This document shows, in pieces, positions 1 through 6,006 of a stretch of 14,875 bases of DNA. A program made the position numbers and the translations under genes. The notes under the pieces were generated by a model. It saw only the letters and a list, made by a program, of their open reading frames with translations, did no database searches and was not told the DNA's origin. Numbering within the stretch: position 1 is the first letter of the stretch; each line of letters opens with the position of its first letter. Source of the DNA: an uncultured Oscillospiraceae bacterium (GTDB lineage Bacteria; Bacillota; Clostridia; Oscillospirales; Oscillospiraceae); assembly GCA_900756715.1 (NCBI GenBank), contig CAAELC010000005.1:1-14875 (forward strand). Direction: 5' to 3'.

Positions 1-845
1 ATGTTGGTAATCTGGTGGACGAAGCCATTGTCCTCGGCCTTCCTGAAGATTTCCATGGCCTCGTCATAAGTGATATACTCGCCCCGGCCTGTTTCCACGA
101 TATAGGTGGCCATGTCACCCACGGCGATACACCAGTTCTCCGGATCGTCGCCGCAGCCCTCGCCCAGCTTTTCCCGGCTGGCCCGGCAGGAGCACATGCT
201 TTTGGCGTACTTGCCCTCATATTTGTGCAGCCAATAAGAAATTTTTTCCAGCCCGATGGCCTCGTTTTCCGTCTCAATAGCCTTTTCCACCGGGATAACA
301 TGCATGCCTACACCGGCGCCTCCGGGGGGCACCATGGGCGTGATTTTTTCCAGCGGCAAAAAGGTCATCCGCTCAAAGAAGGCCGCCACCTCCGGGTGCT
401 CGTCCAGCTGGCTGTGGCGCATGTTGAAAAATTCCGCGCTGCCGGGCACAAACAGGGGCTGCACATAGCGCTTTTCACCCTTGGGATTTTTGCCGTCCAG
501 ATTTTCCCAGTTGTACTCGATCAGCCCGATATAGGCCATCTCGTCCAGCAGACTCTGCAGCTTTTCACGATCCAGCTTGGTCAGCTTCATCAGCTGCTCG
601 ATGGTTTTGGGCTTGCGCACCCCCATTTTCAGGGCTACATCCACCATCTCGTCGGACAAAAGCCCGTCCAGACCCCAGTATTCCGGGTCATCCGTCGTGG
701 TCTTCAGGCCAATGCGATTGGTAATCATGGCACCCAGCTTTTTCAGATTTTCGCGGGGCGGTCCGTCGGGACATGGGATGGAAAAATCCAGCTTTTCCTC
801 ATCCAGGGGGAAGGCGGTGGGCTTGCTGCCGTTGATGTCGCGCAT
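1..845 (-). CDS. Fe-S/FAD-dependent oxidoreductase, N-terminal part (3' end outside window)
   Basis: Read on the minus strand from ATG at 845 this frame stays open for 281 codons to the window edge, so the C-terminal part is missing. The start is fixed by a GGAGGAG ribosome binding site (851-857) five bases upstream. Visible features are a winged-helix-like segment at about residues 75-115 and a glycine/proline patch (MVPPGGAGVGMHVIPVEKA, about 171-189). A cysteine cluster follows: CSCR (C218, C220), then C231 and C239 in GEGCGDDPENWC, which looks like an Fe-S ligand set. I recognise this as the N-terminal region of large FAD/NAD(P)-dependent oxidoreductases of anaerobic Clostridia, in which a ferredoxin-like part precedes a glutamate-synthase-small-subunit-like flavin domain. 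The flavin domain lies outside the window, so the reaction is not known. It is divergent from a FadR-type regulator and probably controlled by it. The family assignment is from memory; the coding call is firm. Confidence 0.7.
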   Translation of the reverse strand, partial: MRDINGSKPTAFPLDEEKLDFSIPCPDGPPRENLKKLGAMITNRIGLKTTTDDPEYWGLDGLLSDEMVDVALKMGVRKPKTIEQLMKLTKLDREKLQSLLDEMAYIGLIEYNWENLDGKNPKGEKRYVQPLFVPGSAEFFNMRHSQLDEHPEVAAFFERMTFLPLEKITPMVPPGGAGVGMHVIPVEKAIETENEAIGLEKISYWLHKYEGKYAKSMCSCRASREKLGEGCGDDPENWCIAVGDMATYIVETGRGEYITYDEAMEIFRKAEDNGFVHQITN

Positions 846-905
846 AGGCTCTCCTCCGTTTTCTCTGCCCGGACCAGCAGCTTTTTGCCAATCAGACAGA
901 ATAAT

Positions 906-933
906 AGTATAATCCACTTTGAATTGTTTACAA
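906..933 (-). promoter_or_regulatory. Predicted promoter of the leftward oxidoreductase gene
   Basis: On the minus strand a TTGTAA -35 box (933-928) is followed after 16 bases by TATACT (911-906). Transcription would start near 900 and leave a leader of about 55 bases. A GGACCA half-site (871-876) in that leader matches half of the GntR-type operator at 1003-1013. Confidence 0.45.
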
Positions 934-943
934 TATAACAATT
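922..943. repeat. 22-bp inverted repeat over the -35 region
   Basis: AATTGTT (922-928) and AACAATT (937-943) are perfect 7-base inverted arms separated by 8 bases. The repeat covers the -35 box of the leftward promoter, so it could be an operator for a dimeric regulator. Its sequence differs from the TGGTC/GACCA site nearby, so it would be bound by another protein. It is A+T-rich, and chance cannot be excluded. Confidence 0.35.
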
Positions 944-996
944 TTTTGGAAGAAATACTATTGACTATTCTTCTAAAGATATGATACCTTATTATA

Positions 997-1013
997 TGGT
1001 CTTGGTCGGACCA
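997..1013 (+). promoter_or_regulatory. FadR/GntR-type operator upstream of the regulator gene
   Basis: TGGTCGGACCA at 1003-1013 is a perfect TGGTC-N-GACCA palindrome, the classical form of sites bound by FadR-subfamily GntR proteins. A further TGGTC half-site precedes it at 997-1001. The palindrome lies between a weak promoter-like region (TTGACT at 961-966; TATGAT at 980-985 and TATTAT at 990-995 as possible -10 boxes with poor spacing) and the start codon at 1030. Binding there would block transcription of the regulator itself. I infer autoregulation and control of the divergent gene. Confidence 0.6.
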
Positions 1014-1029
1014 GAAGGGAAGTGCGAAT

Positions 1030-1728
1030 ATGGCTTTTCGCGAAATCGTTGCCCCTACGGTGAAGGAACTGTTTGTTCAGCAGCTGGAGGGGCTGATTCT
1101 GTCCGGCGAGCTGCGCCCCGGAGATCGTTTGCCCACCGAACGGGAGCTGGCAGATGAAATGAAAATCAGCAAGACGGTGGTGCATGAGGGCCTGCGGGAA
1201 TTGCACCGCCTGGGCTTTCTGAACATCGCCTCCCGCAAGGGGGTTACGGTGGCAGATTATGCCCAGACGGGCAGTCTGGAAACGCTGATGGCTATCATGG
1301 ATTTTCATGGCGGCATTCCCGATCAGAAAACGGCCCGCAGTATTCTCCAGCTGCGCTATTATCTGGAGGCCCCGGCTATGGAGGAACTGGCCGTCCGCCG
1401 CAATCCCGGGGATCTTGCCGCCTTGCGGGCGCTGCAGCGTCAGGCGGAGGAGGCGTCTGTGCAGGGAGTGCCTGCCTTTGCTGAGGCATTGTTCCGTTAC
1501 CATCGTGGCGTTGCCTTTCTCAGCGGCAATACCATCACGCCGCTGCTGTTCAACGCCTTTATGCGGGTGAATCTGGAGTTCTGGAAGGAGTATGTGCTGA
1601 CCGACGGCGTCGCCCGCTGTCTGGAGCAGCTGAACCGGTTTACCCAGCTCATTTCGGATGGACAGGGAGCCGAAGCGACCGCCCTGCTGCGCAGCGGACT
1701 GGAGGAATTTGTCCGGCGCAGGGCGTAA
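1030..1728 (+). CDS. FadR-subfamily GntR transcriptional regulator (FCD domain)
   Basis: 232-residue DNA-binding repressor or activator of the FadR branch. Residues 8-75 form the GntR winged helix, with the signature LRPGDRLPTERELADEM (28-44) followed by the recognition-helix region ISKTVVHEGLRELHRLGF. Residues about 85-228 are a helical FCD ligand-binding domain. Metal-binding FCD proteins carry an aspartate and three histidines. Here only the histidine in RYHRGVAFLSGN is evident, and the positions near the C-terminus read QLNRF and RSGLEEF, so a metal-free ligand pocket is likely. A GAAGGGA ribosome binding site lies about 10 bases before ATG. The divergent oxidoreductase gene and the TGGTC-N-GACCA site between them suggest the target; the effector is unknown. 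The gene ends exactly where A+T-rich DNA begins, but its length (232) is normal for the family, so it is probably intact. Confidence 0.85.
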   Translation: MAFREIVAPTVKELFVQQLEGLILSGELRPGDRLPTERELADEMKISKTVVHEGLRELHRLGFLNIASRKGVTVADYAQTGSLETLMAIMDFHGGIPDQKTARSILQLRYYLEAPAMEELAVRRNPGDLAALRALQRQAEEASVQGVPAFAEALFRYHRGVAFLSGNTITPLLFNAFMRVNLEFWKEYVLTDGVARCLEQLNRFTQLISDGQGAEATALLRSGLEEFVRRRA

Positions 1729-1738
1729 ATATGAAATA

Positions 1739-2378
1739 GTGAATTTCAAAAAAAGAATCGGAGTATTAGTATTAGCTGTTTCAGTCATGTTTGTAGGTTT
1801 AGTTTCGCCTGTATATGCCGCCTACGATAATTATAGTGATGAGGGAATAGAGGAGTATACTGTTGATGAAGCAAATGACAATACTGTTATTGTGGAATCA
1901 GAAGATGGAGTTGAGCGTCTTACTGTCACAGAAGATGATAACACAAGGAAAGTTACCATCTATAATGTTACGACAGGGGAAGAATATTTAATTCTCAATA
2001 AAGTGGACGGTTCAATTTATTCATCTATTACAAATAAAACGGTGAATATTGATGAACAGGCTCCAAGTATAACACCACGTTCAGTTACATCATACAGTAC
2101 TGTGTATATTTCATGGGCAGAAAAATACTATAGGTACAACTGCAACAGTTGGAGGTGTAATAGGATTGATTTTGACAAAAGTTCCTGGAGCACAAGTTGT
2201 AGGAGGTATAATTGGAACGGTAAGCACTATAGTTGGAGGAGGAACTTTGGTTATTCCGAATGACTCTAATCATGGTCTCAAATTTGGTGTAAAAACGGTA
2301 AAATATTATCGTACCAGACTTGGAAAAAGACAGGTATGGAAAATATCCAAATCAATAACTTCAGTTAGTCGTTATTAG
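1739..2378 (+). pseudogene. Frameshifted secreted glycine-zipper protein, bacteriocin-like
   Basis: A GTG at 1739 opens a frame with a typical Gram-positive signal peptide: basic NFKKR, a hydrophobic core at residues 8-22, and cleavage near SPVYA-A (27/28). An acidic Thr/Val/Tyr-rich domain follows (about 29-110). The frame then derails at a run of five A (2121-2125) into a meaningless Ser/Trp/Arg/Asn-rich tail ending at 2263. Removing one A restores a coherent 212-residue protein whose continuation has a glycine-zipper hydrophobic region (TVGGVIGLILTKVPGAQVVG and GGIIGTVSTIVGGG, about 136-168) and a basic aromatic tail (KTVKYYRTRLGKRQVWKISK), stopping at 2378. The plan, with a small membrane protein directly downstream, resembles large secreted bacteriocins such as the geobacillin-26 type. 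That name is an inference, not a match. No ribosome binding site or promoter is visible, since the gene starts 10 bases after the gntR stop. A real one-base insertion, programmed slippage or a sequencing error are all possible. Confidence 0.6.
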
Positions 2379-2387
2379 GAGTACTGT

Positions 2388-2633
2388 ATGAAAAAGATAT
2401 TAGGAACAATATTAGCAATAATATTTTTATTTGCGACTATTTTGATGGGGTTAATATTCAGTGGAAAGATTGAATTAAATGAAAATTGGACATTTGTACT
2501 ATTTGTTGTACAAATTATTAGTTGGTTGGGATATACCAACCTATCAGAATTAGAAAAGCGTTATAAGATAGTAATAAGTGCTTTTACTATAGTTGCCGTG
2601 TGCATTATAGGATTATTTTATTTCTTAAAATAA
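2388..2633 (+). CDS. Small three-helix membrane protein, possible immunity protein
   Basis: 81-residue protein with three predicted membrane segments, at about residues 4-26, 34-53 and 61-79, and a short charged loop (SELEKRYK) before the last. I do not recognise a family. The AGGAG ribosome binding site (2377-2381) overlaps the stop codon of the preceding secreted-protein gene and sits 6 bases before ATG, so translation is probably coupled to it. Base composition is as low in G+C as the upstream gene (15 of 60 at 2401-2460), unlike the flanking genes. Small hydrophobic proteins encoded directly after a secreted glycine-zipper peptide or protein are often self-immunity factors; a holin-like or accessory secretion role is the alternative. 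A terminator follows 20 bases after the stop. Confidence 0.7.
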   Translation: MKKILGTILAIIFLFATILMGLIFSGKIELNENWTFVLFVVQIISWLGYTNLSELEKRYKIVISAFTIVAVCIIGLFYFLK

Positions 2634-2653
2634 AGAAATTTTGTTGAAGTATT

Positions 2654-2698
2654 AAAAAGAAGACTGGATTTCAGTAAGCTATCTGGTCTTCTTTTTTT
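2654..2698 (+). terminator. Rho-independent terminator of the low-G+C gene pair
   Basis: The 11-base arms AAAAAGAAGAC (2654-2664) and GTCTTCTTTTT (2686-2696) pair perfectly, with extra GAT/ATC pairing inside the loop, and run into seven T (2692-2698). It closes the transcript carrying the secreted and membrane protein genes. Confidence 0.85.
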
Positions 2699-2874
2699 GA
2701 TTTTTAATATCATATCAAGGCTCATTCAATTGTGGTAATTTCGTGGTAAAATGAGTGTTTTTCTATAGTTCAAAATGCTGGAAAGCATAGTGTTTATGCG
2801 GATAATCGAAAATTAAATATAAAATTTTAGTTAAATATCACATTATTTTTTGTAGAATATGACAAAACGACCTC
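2699..2874. other. A+T-rich gene-free spacer with short repeats
   Basis: No supported gene. The stretch holds an inverted repeat CTCATT (2721-2726)/AATGAG (2750-2755) that encloses two direct copies of GTGGTAA (2732-2738 and 2743-2749) spaced 11 bases apart, and a small perfect hairpin ATGCT-GGAA-AGCAT (2775-2788). The A/T-rich part after about 2810 could act as an UP element for the promoter at 2875. A 19-codon frame at 2859-2918 has no ribosome binding site. Confidence 0.5.
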
Positions 2875-2903
2875 TTGACAATGGATGGACAAGAGATTAT
2901 AAT
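2875..2903 (+). promoter_or_regulatory. Consensus housekeeping promoter of the MATE gene
   Basis: TTGACA (2875-2880), a 17-base spacer, then TATAAT (2898-2903): both hexamers and the spacing match the sigma-A consensus exactly. A/T-rich DNA lies upstream. Transcription should start near 2910, giving a leader of about 30 bases before ATG at 2941. No operator-like repeat is obvious, so expression may be strong and constitutive. Confidence 0.9.
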
Positions 2904-2940
2904 TTCACAACTGAATGAAGATGAAAATCGGGGAATATCC

Positions 2941-4437
2941 ATGAACAAGAGAAATTTGAAAACCAAAACACAGGCGCGTCAAGGGCGCCTGTTTCAGCCG
3001 CTGGATCTGACGCAGGGCTCCTGCTGGAAAACAATTTTGCAGTTTTCCCTGCCTGTGATTCTGTCTTATCTTCTGCAGCAGGTCTATACCATCAGCGATG
3101 CAGCCATTGTCGGCCAGACACTGACAGCGCAGGAGGTGGCGGGAGTCAACGACACCACATCGCTTATCTTTATTTTCCTGCAGTTTGCCTTCGGCGTCAG
3201 CGCAGGCTTCTGCGTCATCACCTCATGCCATGTGGGGTCGCATGACGACGCCGGTGTACGCCGCTCACTTGCAACCCAGATCGTTCTTTCTGCGGCGCTG
3301 ACCGTGGTGCTGACGGCGCTGGCGCTGTTGCTGCTGAACCCGCTTCTGGCGTGGATCAATGTGACGCCGGACAACCCGGAGGTATACCGGGCGGCCTTTA
3401 CCTACTGCGCCATTATCTTTGGCGGCATTGGTGCCCAGCAGTTTTACAATTTCATCTGTTCCTTCCTGCGGGCCATGGGCGACTCGGTGACGCCACTGCT
3501 GTTTCTGCTGTTTTCCACGGTGCTGAATGTGGGGTTAGACCTGCTGTTTATTCTGACTTTCCACTGGGGCGTGGCGGGTGCCGCAGCGGCCACCGTCACC
3601 GCACAGCTTATCAGCACCGCCGCCTGCTTTGTCTATGCCTTTGCCAAATATCCCAAACTGCGCCTGCGTCGGTCGGATTGGCGTATTACAATGGGAAATG
3701 TCCGCCGCCATCTGGTGCAGGGAATCCCGCTGGGCCTGCAATTTTCTGTGCTGGCCGTGGGCATTATTGTGATGCAGGGCGGAGTGGTGCGGTTTGACAT
3801 GTTGGATGGCCAGATGGTCTCCTCCGCCGCGCAGAACGGCTTTGGCGCAGCCAATAAACTCAATAACCTGATGATGACGCCGCTGAACGGTCTGGGAGCC
3901 GCCATGACCAGCTTTACGGCCCAGAATCTGGGGGCCGGAAAACCGGAACGCATCCGGAAGGGAACGCTGCAGGCGCTTATCATGATGGTTATCATTGCCG
4001 CTTTGGATGTGGGTGCGGGTCTGCTGCTCAGCCGGGGTGGATTCTATCTGAAAATCTTCCTGTCCGCGGACAAGGTGACGGCGGAGACCATCCGCTTTGG
4101 AAACAGCTTGCTGTATGTGGATTTTGCCATGTATCTGTTTCTGGGCTGCATTTTTGTGGTGCGAAACTGTGTGCAGGGCATCGGCCGCTCCCAGTTCGTG
4201 CTGGGGGCAGGGGCTGCGGAACTGGTGGCCCGAGTGGCGGCGTGCCTGCTGCTTCCGGCAGCATTTGCCGGCGGCACGGTGGATGCAAATGCCCCGGCCA
4301 TTGCGTTCTATGCCCTGTGTGCCGCGGACCCGCTGGCGTGGATGTCTTCGGACGCCGTGCTGCTGGTGCCGTTTATCCGCAATATTCTGAAAATGGACTA
4401 CGGTTATCTGAACCGGCGCAGCGGGGAACATTTGTAA
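2941..4437 (+). CDS. MATE family efflux transporter
   Basis: 498-residue inner-membrane antiporter of the multidrug and toxic compound extrusion family, which exports cationic drugs, dyes or metabolites in exchange for Na+ or H+. The N-terminal family pattern is clear: LTQGSCWKTILQFSLPVILS followed by YLLQQVYTISDAAIVGQTL. About twelve hydrophobic segments fall into two MatE halves; the second half begins around the GIPLGLQFSVLAVGIIVMQ segment and has ALNNL/NGLGAAMTSFTAQNLGAGKPER-like conserved loops. The frame is open upstream to 2875, but those codons lie on the promoter, so ATG 2941 with GGGGA (2930-2934) is the better start. It stands alone between a consensus promoter and a strong terminator, and returns to the high G+C of the core genome. 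The substrate cannot be told from sequence. Confidence 0.9.
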   Translation: MNKRNLKTKTQARQGRLFQPLDLTQGSCWKTILQFSLPVILSYLLQQVYTISDAAIVGQTLTAQEVAGVNDTTSLIFIFLQFAFGVSAGFCVITSCHVGSHDDAGVRRSLATQIVLSAALTVVLTALALLLLNPLLAWINVTPDNPEVYRAAFTYCAIIFGGIGAQQFYNFICSFLRAMGDSVTPLLFLLFSTVLNVGLDLLFILTFHWGVAGAAAATVTAQLISTAACFVYAFAKYPKLRLRRSDWRITMGNVRRHLVQGIPLGLQFSVLAVGIIVMQGGVVRFDMLDGQMVSSAAQNGFGAANKLNNLMMTPLNGLGAAMTSFTAQNLGAGKPERIRKGTLQALIMMVIIAALDVGAGLLLSRGGFYLKIFLSADKVTAETIRFGNSLLYVDFAMYLFLGCIFVVRNCVQGIGRSQFVLGAGAAELVARVAACLLLPAAFAGGTVDANAPAIAFYALCAADPLAWMSSDAVLLVPFIRNILKMDYGYLNRRSGEHL

Positions 4438-4444
4438 AAAGTGA

Positions 4445-4481
4445 AAAAATCACCCGGGCCATTCGGCCCGGGTGATTTTTT
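4445..4481 (+). terminator. Bidirectional rho-independent terminator after the MATE gene
   Basis: AAAAATCACCCGGGCC (4445-4460) pairs with GGCCCGGGTGATTTTT (4465-4480) around an ATTC loop. The T-run on the plus strand ends MATE transcription, and the A-run on the left gives a T-run on the minus strand, so it can also stop leftward read-through from rpoD. Confidence 0.9.
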
Positions 4482-4494
4482 ATACCATCCAGAT

Positions 4495-4530
4495 AAATCA
4501 GAGTCTCCGACCAGTCGGAGGCCCTGATTT
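4495..4530 (-). terminator. Hairpin terminator downstream of rpoD
   Basis: AAATCAG (4495-4501) pairs with CTGATTT (4524-4530), and inside it CTCCGAC (4505-4511) pairs with GTCGGAG (4514-4520). It lies 28 bases beyond the rpoD stop. Reading leftward, the stem ends in TTT and then ATC, so the T-run is short; the next hairpin at 4445-4481 may act as back-up. Confidence 0.65.
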
Positions 4531-4557
4531 TGCCATGGATATGCGAGCAGGAAAAGG

Positions 4558-6006
4558 TCAGTTCAAAAAGTCCTTCAGCTTTTTGCTGCGGCTGGGATGG
4601 CGCAGCTTGCGCAGAGCCTTAGCCTCAATCTGGCGGATACGCTCACGGGTCACATTGAACTCCTTGCCGACTTCCTCCAGCGTGCGGGTGCGGCCATCTT
4701 CAATGCCAAAACGCAGCTTCAGCACCTTTTCCTCCCGGGGGGTCAGGGTGCTTAGCACCTCCACCAGCTGTTCCTTCAGCAGGGTGAAGCTGGCGGCCTC
4801 AGAAGGCTCGGACGCGCCCTCGTCGGGGATGAAGTCGCCCAGATGAGAATCCTCCTCCTCACCAATGGGGGTTTCCAGCGACACCGGCTCCTGCGCAATT
4901 TTCAGAATCTCCCGCACCTTTTCCACGGGCATTCCCATCTCGGCGGAAATCTCCTCCGGCGTGGGATCGTGCCCCAGCTCCTGCAGCAGCTGGCGGGACA
5001 CGCGGATAACCTTGTTGATGGTCTCCACCATATGTACCGGAATGCGGATGGTGCGCGCCTGGTCGGCAATGGCGCGGGTAATGGCCTGCCGAATCCACCA
5101 GGTGGCGTAGGTGGAGAATTTATAGCCCTTGGTATAGTCAAACTTTTCAACAGCCTTAATCAGGCCCAGATTGCCCTCCTGAATCAGATCCAGAAACAGC
5201 ATGCCGCGGCCCGCATAGCGCTTGGCGATGGACACCACCAGACGCAGATTGGCCTCGTCCAGCTTCTGCTTGGCGTTTTCGCCCTTTTTCACCACCTTGC
5301 GCAGCTCGGCAATGTCCTCCTCCGTCAGACTCATCAGCTCCTCGGGAGAAATATCAGGCTCCTGTTCCGGTTCCTCGGAGTATACCGGCACATCCACATC
5401 CTTGCCGTTGGCTTTTTCCCATGCAATCAGCTTCGCCTTGGCGGCGTTGCCGGCGGAGATGGCCTTTGCCAGTTCAATCTCCCCCTCGGCCGACAGCAGA
5501 GGGACCTTGCCGATTTCCTTCAGATACATGCGAACCGGGTCGTCGATGTTGAAGCTGTCTACCAGAGAGTTGGGGTCAACCAACTCCTCCTCCATTTCCT
5601 CGATTTCCTCAATCTCGGCAATGGGAGGCTCACCGTTGTCATTCAGAACCGGCAGCAGGTCGTCGGAGGAAACATCAATAGACAGGGTTTCCAGCGAATC
5701 GTAGATGTGGTCCATCTGCTCGCTGTCCAGATCCATCTCGTCCAGCACCTCGGACAGCTCGGAGCTGTCCAGCTTGCCCTTTTTCCGGCCCTTGACAAAC
5801 AGCTCCTTCAGCTTTTCGTTATTCTGAATCAGCTGGGCCGCCGGCAGGGAGGCAATGGTCTTGTCATCCAGCTGCTTGCTGCGGGTGGTTTTCTTGCTGT
5901 CTCCCTCGGCCTTATCTGCCTCGGCTGCCTGCTTGGCGTCATCCGCTGCCAGCAGCTGGTCAGCCATTTCTTTCAGTTCCTGTGGGGTATATTGCTTTTC
6001 ACTCAT
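4558..6006 (-). CDS. rpoD: RNA polymerase primary sigma factor RpoD (SigA)
   Basis: 482-residue housekeeping sigma factor that directs RNA polymerase to -35/-10 promoters. Region 1.2 is DPVRMYLKEIGKVPLLSAEGE (about 156-176). Region 2 runs from ANLRLVVSIAKRYAGRGM through FSTYATWWIRQAITRAI (252-313). Region 3 lies at about 320-400, and region 4 runs from LTPREEKVLKLRFG to the HTH VTRERIRQIEAKALRKLRH (421-470). It is longer than B. subtilis SigA (371). There is a charged N-terminal part of about 155 residues with a Glu/Ile-rich stretch (129-143), and an acidic insertion of about 50 residues (about 195-248) between regions 1.2 and 2.1. ATG overlaps the dnaG stop as ATGA, and the GGAGGA ribosome binding site is inside dnaG, so the two are translationally coupled. 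Confidence 0.98.
   Translation of the reverse strand: MSEKQYTPQELKEMADQLLAADDAKQAAEADKAEGDSKKTTRSKQLDDKTIASLPAAQLIQNNEKLKELFVKGRKKGKLDSSELSEVLDEMDLDSEQMDHIYDSLETLSIDVSSDDLLPVLNDNGEPPIAEIEEIEEMEEELVDPNSLVDSFNIDDPVRMYLKEIGKVPLLSAEGEIELAKAISAGNAAKAKLIAWEKANGKDVDVPVYSEEPEQEPDISPEELMSLTEEDIAELRKVVKKGENAKQKLDEANLRLVVSIAKRYAGRGMLFLDLIQEGNLGLIKAVEKFDYTKGYKFSTYATWWIRQAITRAIADQARTIRIPVHMVETINKVIRVSRQLLQELGHDPTPEEISAEMGMPVEKVREILKIAQEPVSLETPIGEEEDSHLGDFIPDEGASEPSEAASFTLLKEQLVEVLSTLTPREEKVLKLRFGIEDGRTRTLEEVGKEFNVTRERIRQIEAKALRKLRHPSRSKKLKDFLN

Noticed and set aside
15..938. Open frame on the plus strand over the left-edge oxidoreductase
   Set aside because: The minus-strand frame has the family-like sequence, a cysteine cluster and a good ribosome binding site; the plus frame is its shadow.
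1658..1738. Start of the secreted protein inside gntR
   Set aside because: An in-frame ATG exists at 1658, but the extra residues are encoded by gntR DNA and would bury the signal peptide; GTG 1739 gives a normal secretion signal.
2859..2918. Small 19-codon ORF before the MATE gene
   Set aside because: No ribosome binding site, and it spans the consensus promoter, so it would be cut by the transcript start.
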